Origin: Adiantum capillus-veneris
Taxonomy: Eukaryota > Streptophyta > Polypodiopsida > Polypodiales > Pteridaceae
NCBI GenBank assembly: GCA_014529385.2
Contig: CM043944.1
Location: forward strand, 46,418,768 to 46,482,767
Direction of reading: 5' to 3'
DNA: 64,000 nucleotides
Below the pieces are notes generated by a model, which was given only the letters and a program-made list of their open reading frames with translations, did no database searches and had not been told where the DNA came from. Both the position numbers and the translations under genes were made by a program. Positions 11,638 through 24,500 of this stretch are shown one piece after another. Each line of letters begins with the position of its first letter. Positions within the stretch are counted from its first letter, which is position 1.

Positions 11638-11710
11638 CAAGAATATGACGCCTCCCATCCCTTGCTTGAAGTAGGGCCATTTCGAGTACTTTTAGGTCCA
11701 CACCTTCGAC
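11638..11710 (-). CDS. PNP1: PNPase exon: ALLQARDGR helix
   Basis: 73 nt: 24 codons plus one G. It encodes VEGVDLKVLEMALLQARDGR then RHIL, the conserved helix at the end of the second RNase PH core. Acceptor ACCAG, donor TTG|GTATTG. The split glycine codon is completed by the exon at 2377, 9.3 kb away, which supports the pairing. Confidence 0.9.
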
Positions 11711-11795
11711 CTGGTAGGGCACTTTACCAATCATATAGCAGAAAAGATAAAGCATTTCATTTCTACAAAATGAACTCATGCAAAGGAGCACCAAC

Positions 11796-11843
11796 CTTTA
11801 TGTCCATTTGAAAAGCTGTAATTCCATTTTCACTTCCAGCTAT
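11796..11843 (-). CDS. PNP1: PNPase micro-exon: AFQMDIK block
   Basis: A 16-codon exon, IAGSENGITAFQMDIK, between acceptor AACTAG and donor AAG|GTTGGT. It continues GDMDFK of the previous exon and matches the invariant AGTxDGITAFQMDIK block of PNPases. Found by reading the intron on the minus strand; it is too short to stand out as an open frame. Confidence 0.9.
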
Positions 11844-12473
11844 CTAGTTTTCAAACAGAGCACAGCAATAAGGAACAGTACCAAACAGTTTGATCAGCTT
11901 ATCTGCGTGCATGAATTTAATAACAGTAATTAAACTGTGACATGCCACATAAAACAAATACATTCTGATGGAATGCAAAGCTGGCGGTTATTAAAAACTC
12001 GAAGCACCACAAGATTGCTCTACTGACAGCCAATTCTTGCCACATTTATATATCACATAAACAACTTCACTTTCGAAGAAACAAACAGCACTAAATCATC
12101 AAAGAAAGACAATGCTCTCGTGTGAAGGGAAAAAAAACTAGCAATGAAGATGTTCTTAATACACCTAGGATAGTCAGATGCAGGAAACTGAGTAACTGCG
12201 GATGAAAATATATTTATACCCAAGGTTAGAGTGTGAAACAGGGAAAGTCCTAGGAAATGGTTAAAGAAGACTTGCTTACATAACTGCAGTTAAAATCCCA
12301 TTTAGTTAAGCAGTAATGCCATGAACAATACCCCTCAAAATGTTTCTAGAACTAAACTCAATAGGGTTTAAGATACAATGTTTTCATCTAATATTAAGGC
12401 TTTCATCTTATATGATAGCTAAAGCAAATGTGAATGAAGCTTGGTTGACGTGAAGAAAGTCACAATGACCCAC
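11844..12473 (-). other. PNPase intron, no insertion seen
   Basis: A 630-bp AT-rich intron between the GDMDFK exon and the AFQMDIK micro-exon. Confidence 0.7.
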
Positions 12474-12657
12474 CTTAAAATCCATATCTCCCAAGGCATC
12501 CTCTGCTCCAATAATGTCGCTCAAAATCACTGGTTCATCGTCTCCTCCAGATTCACTAGAATTTAAGATTAGACCCATGGCAACACCAGCTATAGAATGC
12601 TTAAGAGGAATGCCAGCATCCAGCATTGCTAGACAGCCTCCACATACTGACGCCATG
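12474..12657 (-). CDS. PNP1: PNPase exon: catalytic acidic residues
   Basis: Begins with the single C that completes AGC (Ser), then [18 protein letters not shown]. It carries [16 protein letters not shown], which holds the catalytic aspartates of the second core (the region of D486 and D492 in the E. coli enzyme). 184 nt, ending in phase 0 at AAG|GTGGGT. The in-frame extension beyond 12657 is intron readthrough and not coding. Confidence 0.92.
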
Positions 12658-12799
12658 CTGTCAAATACCAAGCCAAAGGTTTCAAAGCAGTTAGAAGCAA
12701 AAAAGAATGAGATGCCCAAATCATTTTACGACAAGGGAAGGAAAAATGGTATAAATCTGCTTTCAGAATTCTGCAGTACATGATGGCTTCAGAGCAAAC

Positions 12800-12978
12800 C
12801 TGGATGATCCATTACTTTCAGTAATCGTACTTTCCAACCGTATTGTGTATGGAAAAACTTCCTCAGAGGGCAAAGCATATTCCAATGCTTTTTCAGCGAG
12901 CACTCCATGACCGATCTCTCTTCGACTGGGTGCTCCGACTCGTCCAGCCTCACCCACTGAAGAGGGTGGAAAGCTGTA
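12800..12978 (-). CDS. PNP1: PNPase exon: RNase PH core with phosphate-site serines
   Basis: Exon of 59 codons plus 2 nt. It starts [15 protein letters not shown] after acceptor ATGCAG and contains [10 protein letters not shown] and [16 protein letters not shown]. It ends in SNGSS plus AG, so the triple serine of the phosphate-binding loop is completed by the next exon. The donor is AG|GTTTGC. Confidence 0.92.
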
Positions 12979-13153
12979 CTGCATTTTTCCACATTGGGAT
13001 CAAAAGTCTTGCAATTTAAGAAATAGCATCCAAAATATAGCAATGTGTTGGAACATAACGTTTGCAATTCTTATGACTGAAAGAAACCTTACAAGAAGAT
13101 AAAATTTTAAAGCCACTCACACACGCCATGGTCCCGAAGAGCTTTATTCTTAA

Positions 13154-14464
13154 CACTAGTTTGGTACCAAAAAGGACACTTTAGTGTCCTTTTTTCACGA
13201 ATTTAAATAAAATGGTACATGAGATCTAGACCACATCTCAAGAAATGCTTTTGCAAACTTATAAAATGTTATTCAAAGTACTCATAGAAATTATAATCCC
13301 TCACTTTTGATCATATTCTCAGTAGTAACTACACTCATGAAAAGAACCTACGCAAAACAGCATTCAATGTTTCATTAAAACTCGTACTCTAGCCTAAGAA
13401 AAAAATGATTAGGGTGCATGCAATAATCCGTGGTAGCTACTTATATATGTGTTTGATATTTTTGCAATTGTCATATGAGAAAAAAATCCTTTGTGGCTAG
13501 AATTAAATATAGAAAGTTATGTGGGTCAAATATGCAGCGTTTACAAATTCAATTAACGATCACAAAAGACATTTAGTTCATCTAAATTTACAATGTCGTA
13601 TGATGCATATATACTAGATCTATGACTCCATTACATAAGGTGATAATTTTTAATGGTTATGCAAGCAAGCCACACTTGGTGATTTCTGGCATATCCAAAA
13701 AACTGTGCATGTTGTAATAATGATTTTTCATTTATAAAAAATTAAGCCTTAAAATAAAGTCCACTTTTGGATTTTTCCGTTCCTCTCACTTGTTTGTATA
13801 CAAATACCTCATATGGACACAATTAGGGGATTTATATACACAGTTTCATTAGTTTTTCATAGCAATGTTTTTCTGCAAGAAATTACGCACTACAATTTTT
13901 TTTAAATGAGCTTAAATTACAAGATGCCTGTGAGTTTGAATCCTTGAAAAATGCTTAGTTGATGGGTATTGACCTATAGATACATTATACATCTTAGGTT
14001 TTGTCCCATAACCTCATCATGTTAATGAAAGAGGCCATGAAAGACCAAAATTTTCCTCTTTCTCAGCAATTTCAAGATTTTGGTCTTTTGATTATAACAA
14101 AAATCTAATCCCATAACTAACTTATGAAGCTCAATTTCTTGTTATAATACATTTTTTTCCTATCCATACACCTTGAAATTTAAGCAAAATCTTATTTTGA
14201 TGAGAAGTTATGTTCAATTTATGAGATTTTTGTTAAGACTGCACTAAATTTCTATGATTTTTTCATCTTAAAACTTATCATTATAATCTTAATTTGGTAT
14301 TAATTTTGGTAAAAGTAAAATTTGGCTATGTTCTTCACCTCATAGCTGACCTAAGATATGAAGGTGACCTATTAAGCTTTTTTCTAGATTCACCAAATAA
14401 TTGCTAGAAAAACATGACACTTTAGTGTCTCAAGACATTTGAGTGTCCGATTATAGAACTAGTG
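13154..14464. mobile_element. Non-autonomous TIR element (about 1.3 kb) flanked by TTAA
   Basis: Left end TTAA|CACTAGTTT at 13150-13162, right end AACTAGTG|TTAA at 14457-14468. The ends are inverted copies and TTAA sits on both sides. GACACTTTAGTGTC recurs just inside each end (near 13175 and 14416). The interior is AT-rich without a coding frame. TTAA suits a piggyBac-like duplication; the CACTA-like terminus alternatively suggests a CACTA element, but a matching 3-bp duplication is not seen. Confidence 0.55.
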
Positions 14465-14468
14465 TTAA

Positions 14469-15562
14469 CAATTCTAGAGAAATCTGACTGACAATTGCAT
14501 AGCTAAAATAGGCTAACACTTCCCTTGCTCAAATTGTGTGAATGTGTGATGTAACAGAATTGTGCATGCCATTGGTTTACTTTTGTTCCCAAGACACCTA
14601 TATAAAGAAAAACAACCAAGAAATCTCAAAATATCATTGCAAAGAATCCAGCAAAGAGAACTTGAAGTGTTTAAATGGCTGGGGTCTGAGTGGTTTACTT
14701 GTTCTGCACTAAGCCTTTAGTCTATGACAGATGGGCAGACCCTGAAGGCTGATAACTGTCATTGGTAAACATTTTAATTGAGTGTGCAATCAAAATCCTG
14801 GGCGGACTGAGTAAGAATAATCCATGCCTTGTATGGGAGAGCATGGGTTATAAACAACTGCCATTCTGCAGGGGATTTCGGATGAGGCCAATGGTGACAA
14901 TTTATGCCCCACTGAAGTGTAATTGATTGAAATGATAACTCCTATGATGAGCAGGTTGTTCAACGAGTGTGCCATTAACTAACTCAGGGTGCCCTCATGT
15001 TAGACCAAATGCACGTACTCAACTTCAGTTATCAAATTACCACAAAGGATTACTTCAATTGGGAAAGCCTTATCCTTCTCTAAGGTGAACCATTTCTGAA
15101 TAACATAATGAAGTCTTCCTAGAAAAACCCTTTGTTGTAGTTTCTGTACAATTACGGGGGGAAATGCTATGGCTAGAACATGCTTGAGATTTTGATACTA
15201 GACTTGAGAGTGACAAGTGAAATTCCAGGGGAGTACATAATACAGTACAACAATGCAATAGGAACTTCCCATTAGGTACTTAATCTTCGAGTTCATCCCA
15301 AAGGACAAGAAAGGTCAATCCATTACCCTCCCCACAAAACCCCATCGACCAGTTTTCCGACACGCTCACTTACATTAACCACTTTGACAAGCAAGATCAA
15401 GAACAACACCCCACTTAAAAATAATAATGGGCAACAACACGACCGTTTTCATACACTAGACATACCATCCAAATCAAAAAGTGCTTAGCAGGATGATGAA
15501 CTCCATCAAATACCTAGCAAAAATTTAGTTTGAAAATAAAACACAATGCGTAAGTACACCAC
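14469..15562 (-). other. PNPase intron, unassigned
   Basis: AT-rich, no exon or clear element. It may contain old LINE debris. Confidence 0.4.
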
Positions 15563-15652
15563 CTGAAAGTAGAACCTTTTAGTGTCCGTATCAGTCAGAT
15601 TGTCCAGCCTTTGACCCATATCATCACCGCCCAATGTAGTAACTGCCAAAGC
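15563..15652 (-). CDS. PNP1: PNPase exon: RNase PH core, ALAVTTLGG block
   Basis: A 30-codon, phase-0 exon, ALAVTTLGGDDMGQRLDN to KRFYFQ. It continues GETQ of the previous exon exactly as in the family. The acceptor TTTGCAG is only about 13 bp from a (TC)n tract (GA on the sense strand), so the usual pyrimidine tract is almost absent. The donor CAG|GTGGTG is weak. Confidence 0.9.
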
Positions 15653-15662
15653 CTGCAAATAA

Positions 15663-15665
<3 letters not shown>

Positions 15666-15719
<54 letters not shown>
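15666..15719. repeat. (TC)n microsatellite
   Basis: Lies 13 bp from the PNPase acceptor at 15653 and directly precedes a LINE fragment. Confidence 0.95.

Positions 15720-17078
<1,359 letters not shown>

Positions 17079-17166
<88 letters not shown>
17079..17166. repeat. (TC)n tail and landing site
   Basis: Separates two TC-B copies. Confidence 0.95.
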
Positions 17167-17169
<3 letters not shown>

Positions 17170-18076
17170 TAAATACCAAGAGCACATGGATACAGCCGAC
17201 ACAGGAGTTGGGCACGAAGATGGCCTTCTATAGAGAACATCTTCTCCAACTCACGGAAGACGGCTTTGTAACTAGGCCTGCATACATGGATACACACTTA
17301 TTTCATGGGATAAGATGCGCTATTGGACAGATACGCACATCCTCACATCAGCTTCAGATCGAGACTGGCCGATTTCGAAGGGTGCCGGCAAAAGCCAGGA
17401 TATATCACCTATGTAACTTAGAGGCAGAGACAGAGCTGCACTACACATGTCAATGTCCGACATACTATGAAATACGCGGCCGCTTCCACTGCCTGTTCAG
17501 AAAAGGGTTCGGACCTTTTTCTAGAGTCATGAGATACAAGGATCAGAGGTGTCTCAGATTGTTCCTGCTAGAGCTGCGTAGACTTAGGGAGAGCTTGCTG
17601 AGGACATCAGGGGAAAGATAGCCTCAGAGACGAATCATAGATTTCTTTACACTAGCCAGGGGAGAGCCAACGGAGCAGTCATTACAGCAAATCTCAGAAC
17701 CTACTCATACTAGAGGTACACTGCTTGACCGAGCCACTGAGCTTGGCAGATCCAGACGTCCACGACCTAGGGAGGTCTCCCACTACCGACGAAGGCTGCA
17801 ACAGAAGATACAGATCACTCTAGCTCGACATGCAAGACGCCCAACCAGAGTACTAACCATGGAGGAGGTCGATGAGATCCGACAACGACCGATGAGAGAT
17901 CCCATTTGAACCCGCAAACCCCCCCCCCCCCCCCCAAAGGGTTTTAGTGTCTTAGTGTTAGTTCTTTGTAACTTTGTAATTTTCGTACTCAGACATGGTA
18001 TCAGATTCACCAATTGTAACTTTTTGGTCTCATAGGTCATTTTGGCCTCTTGAAGACGTTAATATAACATTTCATT

Positions 18077-18079
<3 letters not shown>
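17167..18079 (+). mobile_element. TC-B LINE, 5'-truncated ORF2 end
   Basis: Starts directly after (TC)n. The open frame 17208-17621 reads MGTKMAFYREHLLQLTEDGF, then the Cys/His block HLCNLEAETELHYTCQC and FRKGFGPFSRVMRY. Just after a stop, PQRRIIDFFTLA (17622-17653) is a decayed PIP-box. Hairpin AGGTCATTTTGGCCT at 18034-18048, then GAAGACGTTAATA and (TC)n. Confidence 0.85.

Positions 18080-18169
<90 letters not shown>
18080..18169. repeat. (TC)n tail and landing site
   Basis: Joins a TC-B copy to the 5' end of the full-length TC-C element. Confidence 0.95.
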
Positions 18170-18172
<3 letters not shown>

Positions 18173-18393
18173 CGTTTTTTGACCTAGTAGACAGCAGTTC
18201 ACTCTTTTGACCATAACTTGCTCATCCGAACTCCGATTTAGGTGATCTATAGCCTCAATCGAAAAGCATGAAGCCCTCTACGCATTGATGTAAAGATAGA
18301 ATTTTTCTGTGTAATGGAAGGCTTTGCTGTAACAGCATCTCAAAACTGAAATAACTGTCAAAACCTTTTGTTTTTGTTGCCGACTTGAAGGCA

Positions 18394-19326
18394 ATGTCAG
18401 ACAAAACTCGCAAGGGTGGAAAAGCCACACTCGCCATCGCGAATGATGCAAAATCTCAAAGGAATTTGGATGCTAATCCAACCACATCGTCTACAACAAC
18501 GGAAGCAATGATCATGGCTTACTTGATCTCGTTACAAGAAACCGTCAACAAGCAAGGTGAAGAGTTGCGCGCACTTGCAATGGAGAATGGCACTTTAAGA
18601 GTTTTCGTTGTGGAGAATGAGCACCTCAAGAAGATTCTTGAAATGCAAACAACACGCTTGATGCATCTTGAGAATAAAGTTCAAGAATGTAAACACTCTC
18701 TTGTTGACATGAATGTATTGAAAGAGCGCTTGAGCAAAGTTGAGAGTGCTCATGTATTAAAAGAGGAAACGATAGATACAATACGACATGATGTATGTGA
18801 GATGAGAAATGCATCCAAATCATGGGCTGATATATGTAAGGATAATGTGGTTTCTAAATCTCCTATCACGCAAGCCGTTGTCCAAGCAAAGAATGTAGAG
18901 AATGTGGACACTCAAGAATTGCAAGAACGACAAAAACGCTCAAAGAACATTGTCATTCGTGGAATCAAGGAGGAAAGCATGGAAACACCCCAATCTCTTG
19001 CGGTTGCTATTGAAGAGATTTTTGCTACACACTTTGGCATGTCAAGAATCATGGCTTATGGTGCACATAGAGTTGGAAAACAAGGAGTCCCTCGCTCGGG
19101 AGAAAGACCTATTGTATGTACCATGGCTGATGAGGTAAAGAGAAAGATCATCCTTGACAATGGTTGGATCTACCTCAAAGGAACGGGTTGTAATGTATAT
19201 GAAAATCGCACTCTTATGCAACAAAATGTGCGTCGCAAAGCATATGAGGAAAGAAGCAAGAAGGTTAAGGTATCATCTCAAGAAGAAAAGCCACTTGAGG
19301 AGGATGCAAGTCCACCCAACAAATAG
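18394..19326 (+). CDS. TC-C LINE ORF1 (L1-type RNA-binding protein)
   Basis: Intact frame of about 310 residues from MSDKTRKGGKATLAIANDAK to stop TAG at 19324-19326. Residues about 50-130 are heptad-rich (NGTLRVFVVENEHLKKILEM), a likely trimerising coiled coil. Residues about 180-300 (SKNIVIRGIKEESME, RPIVCTMADEVKRK, VRRKAYEERSKK) match the RRM plus C-terminal domain plan of L1 ORF1. Such proteins coat the element RNA. An in-frame ATG 9 nt upstream (18385) is an alternative start. ORF2 continues in the same frame after the TAG. Confidence 0.85.
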   Translation: MSDKTRKGGKATLAIANDAKSQRNLDANPTTSSTTTEAMIMAYLISLQETVNKQGEELRALAMENGTLRVFVVENEHLKKILEMQTTRLMHLENKVQECKHSLVDMNVLKERLSKVESAHVLKEETIDTIRHDVCEMRNASKSWADICKDNVVSKSPITQAVVQAKNVENVDTQELQERQKRSKNIVIRGIKEESMETPQSLAVAIEEIFATHFGMSRIMAYGAHRVGKQGVPRSGERPIVCTMADEVKRKIILDNGWIYLKGTGCNVYENRTLMQQNVRRKAYEERSKKVKVSSQEEKPLEEDASPPNK

Positions 19327-20432
19327 GGACACATGATATATGAGACCAACTCACGCTTGCGAATAAGCTTTTGGAATTGTAATGGGTATCTATGGAATGC
19401 GGGAATTGGCATTGATGAGCTTACCAATGACTCCGATGTGATACTTCTTGTCGAAACATGGGAACATGATGCGTAACGAATTCTTGGATTTGACAAATAC
19501 GATGTGCATTCTTTGATGTGGACCAAAAATGCAAAGCAACGAAGAGACAAAGGAGGTGTAGCATGTATGACCAAAAAGGGCTTGAAAGATGTTTCCATTG
19601 TCAAAGAAGATAAGTATAAACGCTACTTATGGCTAAAAATCAGCCCACCAAATGGTCAAGTCATGTTTGTAGCTGGTTGCTACATTCCTCACTATGACTC
19701 CAATTTTTATGCTCGCTTGAATATGGATAGAGATCAACCCTTTGTTGAACTAGAGGAAGACATTGCTCATTACAAGGATCAAGGTTAAGTCATTGTTTTT
19801 GGAGACATGAATGCTCGCACAAATATGTTACAACACGACACACAACAAGTCGACATGCCGAATGTCTCAAGAAGAATGGATGACTCGTACATGTATAATC
19901 GAAGTTCTAATGATGCAAAAGAACTGGATCACTATGGAAAGTCACTTCTACATATGTGCAATAGTACCGGAATGCTCATTGCAAATGGTGTATCTCTATG
20001 GCAAGGCACCAATGACTTTACATGTAGAAAGCACAATGGTGATAGCGTGATTAACTATATGTTGTTCTCGGAAGCCACTCTAGAATGCATACAAAGCTTT
20101 ACACTTGGTGAACGGAATCCGGAATCAGATCATAGGATGTTATATATTGACCTCAAGGGTGGTAAACGACGCGAGCATGTAGCCTCCAATCATGATGTGA
20201 ATCATTTGTACCTACGTTTAGACTTCAAACGAGCAATTATATATCCTGAGATGATGGACCAAATGTTAAGCATGATAGAGCATCAAGAGAGCCTAACATT
20301 AAGATGCAAGAGGAAAGTTTTCAAAGAAGTAATTTGCTCTTGTGCGAAGGAATGCTTTTCGGTGAAACACATGTCTTGCAAAAGGTCTAAGAAGGGTAGC
20401 ACCCAGAAGAAATGGTTTGACATGGAATGTAG

Positions 20433-20687
20433 CAACGTCACCATGAAACGCGTTTCGACAGGTCAAGACAGGTGAAACGTTTCGGGCCTTGAAACGTTTC
20501 GTTCACCAAGTGAAACACAAGCCGTTTCACTCACAACAAGTTACCAAGTTTTGGTTTCAAAGTCGCTAAACGCACGTTTCGGTCTCACGTTTCACCATGC
20601 TCTCATTTTGGACTAAAACGTTTCGTGGTGAAACGCCGCGTTTCAGGGTGAAACATTTCGGCCTTGAAACGTTTCGCGGTTACGCTG
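20433..20687. mobile_element. 255-bp MITE rich in GAAACGTTTC palindromes
   Basis: The ends are inverted (CAACGTCACCATGAAACG against CAGCGTAACCGCGAAACG, 14 of 18 matching). The flanks share GAATGTAG (left, 20425-20432) and GAATAATGTAG (right, 20688-20698), a plausible imperfect 8-11 bp duplication of hAT/MULE type. The interior is almost entirely variants of GAAACGTTTCG and GTGAAACG. It splits the TC-C ORF2. Confidence 0.6.
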
Positions 20688-21364
20688 GAATAATGTAGTC
20701 AAGCCCGAAAACACTTGCTAAGATTGGATGCAATCAAAGACAAGGGAAGTTTACTTGGAATGTTCACACACATACAAAGCACTTGTTCAAAAGAAGAGGA
20801 GAAGGTGGGAAGTCAAAAAACAACTTCTTTTAGCGCAAGAGAAAGCACATGCATGTGGCAAGTTTTGGCAAAATCTAAAAGGCAAGCGCGTTGAGAGCTT
20901 TGGTGACTTGACTCTTGAGGATATGTATATGCATTGCAAGAACCTCTATGAGCAACCCAATGTTGATAAGATGGAGTGTTGTAGCTCCCTTCCGTTTATG
21001 TCTCCCTTCTTTACCATTGAAGATGTATGCCGTGCGCTTGAGAAACTTCCTACTCGCAAGGCAGGCGACCTTCAAGGTGTCAAGGCTGAAATGATTAATT
21101 GGACAAGCAAGAAAACGCGATATTGGATATGCGATATGTTTAACCTTGCACTTCAGTATGGCATGGGAGTGCAAATTGGATCAAACCTTTGCACAAAGGA
21201 GAAGATGTAAACAATGTGAACAACTATCACACTATAATGGTTGGTGCAAAGTTATTTGGATCTATCATGGAGATAAAGATAAGTGAATGGGCTGAAAAGA
21301 ATGGCAAACGTGCGCTTGGCCAAGCAGGTTTTCGAAAGCATCATAGCACTATTGATCACCTTGT

Positions 21365-21377
21365 CACTCTTCGAGTT
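21365..21377 (+). repeat. Target-site duplication of L1, left copy
   Basis: CACTCTTCGAGTT, repeated exactly at 28135-28147. Confidence 0.95.
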
Positions 21378-21523
21378 TTTTTTTTTTTCCAAGAAAAAGA
21401 TCCTTCTATTAGTTAATGAAAACTGCCCATAGGGCTACATCCACCTCTGCAGGAGAGGGCTACAACAAGCATGATGGGGAGACTCTCCCAATGAAAAAAC
21501 AGCATATATACAATGAGGCTAAA

Positions 21524-24500
21524 TCAAGAGAAGGGAGGAGGGAAGAGCCACACAGGTGGACCGTAGTGCCATCTAGGCACCCCCTGGACAATGGTGTAGA
21601 AAGGCCCAGGGCGCCAGAGTCGAAGGAAAGCCTCGCGGCGCTCCCGCATGCGGTCAGAGCTGCCCCATAGTCCCTCAAGCTGTCCTCTGAGAGTATGGAT
21701 CAGCTCTAGCCAAAAGTCACGAACAGTCTCTGCTGGTGGCACAGGGCGAGCCTCAAAGATGCGGAAACAGCAGGCCCGCCAGATGAACCAGAGAGCTGGG
21801 CCGCTGATGAGCTCCCAACACTCCTCTCTCTCACTCCACCACTCCTGTGGAGTAAGATCTGTAGCAGGCTGGAGTGTAGGTCGCCCCCCCTGCATCACTA
21901 TCATTCTGCTGGTGGAAGATAGCTCAAACTGAAGTGTCGGGCCCGTGAGGGTGGACCAAGCCGCTACCCCCCAAGTGTACTGTCGAGCCGTGGAGAAGGA
22001 AGGCATCAGCCGAAGAACTTGTAGCCACACCTGTTGGGCCGAAGGACAGTCCCAAAGACAGTGACGCCGACTCTCCACCAACTAGTCACAGGCTGCACAT
22101 GCGGCCGAGAGACCACTATGCACAAGCCAGCTTCCTACTGCTGTGGCTCTGTGTGCAACCAGCCACTGGAACAAAGTGACGCGCCTCGGCTGTATGGAGT
22201 CCAACAGCCTCTGCCAAAAAGCTGCAAAGAACTCTACTGTGAGGCCCTCCTCCTGCCAATGACGTGTTGCAGCGGGGCGGGCCTCTCTCTATGCTGCAAG
22301 TATATGACGTCCAAGTCGAACAGTGTACTGAAAAAAGGGGACTCCTGGGCGGTCTGGAGAAGAGAAGGGGTCCCTCCATAGCCACTCACCAGGATCCCAC
22401 TGTACTCGTGCCAGTGGACAGCACTCCCAAGCCCATAGCCTCCAGTGTCCTGTCTCAAGAGCTGCTGGGTCAGGGTCGATGACGCAAGTCCTCCCACAGA
22501 TGCCCACAACTCGGATCCTCTGGAAACAGCACTCTGCTACCTGCGGGGCCTCTACTGAAACTCGCTGTAATCGTCCCTCACCCTGAAGCTCGAAGAACAG
22601 GGCTGGGACAGTCTCTGAGCAAGCCCTGACTGAAATGAGAACCTCCAGTCGTGTGAAGGCTCCCATCCACCGGGGTGCTACTGGCTCGAGAGGCGTGAGC
22701 CACTCAACTGGAACTGACTCTGAGATGTCCTGACACATGCTATGCACCCCTCTCATGCCCTGTAGCTGGACAGCCTGCACCTCCTCTGACAAACCTGTGA
22801 ACGCTAGCCAGTCACCTAGAGAGCGCGTTGGACCTGCTGCCATGGGACCCCAAGAAACATGAGGCCAACTCCCAACCAAGTGGCCTCTCTGAGTGCTAAC
22901 CATGGGGTTCCAGACGAGGGGCTGCCGTAGGCGCTCCTCCGTGCACGTCGGCTGTCTCTGCTCTAGGCCACGCCGTAAGAGCTCCCAAGATCGAAGCAAA
23001 CTCACAGCGAATCGGTCCTCCAGTCTCCTGCTCAAACCAACTCGGCGCAACTCTATAAAGATCCATCTGGTCGAAGGTTGCCAAGGGCCTCCTGACTGAG
23101 GCACCCTGGCACGAAGCCTCTGCAGCAAGAACTCCTTCCAGGGCTCCTCGCCTGGAAGAAGTCCTCTGACGACGAACTTCCCAAGAAGGGCTTTGCTCTG
23201 CTGTGCTGGATCAATGATCCCAAGCCCTCCCTGAGAACAAGGAAGTGTGATGACCGACCAAGCCACCTTGGCTCGGGCAATCTGAGTGTCGCGACCTGAC
23301 CAAAGGAAGTTCCTGATCAGCCTCTCTACCTGGCTGATACAAGAACTCGAGAAGATCCAGCAAGAAGAGATGTACCACATAGTCGCCAACAACACCTGGT
23401 TGGCAACTACTACTCTGCCAGCCACCGAAAGTCGTGCTGAGCTCCAATGTAACAGCTTTCTCCTGATGGAAAGGAGAAGAGGAGCAATCTGCTGCTCGGG
23501 GGACAAGTCCAAACCAACCTGACAACCAAAGTACCGAACTGCAGTCCCTGGAGGAATCCACCTGAAACCCTCTCCTGGCATCCAATCTGGCACAGGAGCA
23601 CTGCCAACCGAGAAAGCCACTGTCTTTCTCCAGTTGATCAATGCGCCCGATGCACAGCAGAAGGTCTCCAAAGCCTGCTCACATCTGTGTAAATTGGCCT
23701 ACTGGCCCTCTAAGTACAAGGCTGAGTTGTCGGCAAACTCAGTGTCCAGAAGCTCATCTCCCCGTATAGGGAGTGCTAAGCCCCTCAGACCAACATGCTG
23801 TGACACCAAAAATCTGCTCATCGCCTCAGCATAGAACAAAAAGAGAAAGGGGGCAAGAGGACAACCCTGTCTAACCGATCGTGTGAGCATGAAGCGCTCA
23901 CCTCTACCTCCTGCCAAAAGCACCTGACTGTGAGCCTGTCTGTACAAAGCTGACACCCCTCTGATCCAAGCATCTGAGAAGCCCATCCTGCGTAGTGTGC
24001 CCTCTAGAAAGTCCCACTCAACTCTGTCGTATGCCTTCTCAAAATCGAGAAGAAGAATCACAAGGTCCTCCTCACGGAGTCGTGCCAGGGCAGAAGCCTC
24101 CCAGAAAGTGATATTGCGTTCCTTGACGAAACCTGTCTGAGTCCCATGTATAAGGCTCTCCAAAAGTGGCTGAATCCTCAAACTTAGAGCCTTGGCAAGA
24201 ATTTTGTAGGCTGAGTTGAGGATGGTGATGGGGCGCCACTATCGAATCTCATCCAAGGAGCCACCCTCCTTTGGAATGAGGTAAATCAGGCCCTCACTCA
24301 TGCTATCCGGCATCACTCCTGTGTGCAGAATGTACTCAAAAGCCACTACAAAGATCTGGGCCAAGCACGTCCCAGTACTCCAAGAAAAAACTGGGAGTCA
24401 GCCCATCCTCACCTGGACAGCTACCACGAGGGAGGGCCCTAAGCGCCGTGTGCAGCTTCTCACGTTGAAGAGGTATCTCTAGCCTCTGGCGCATCTCCTC

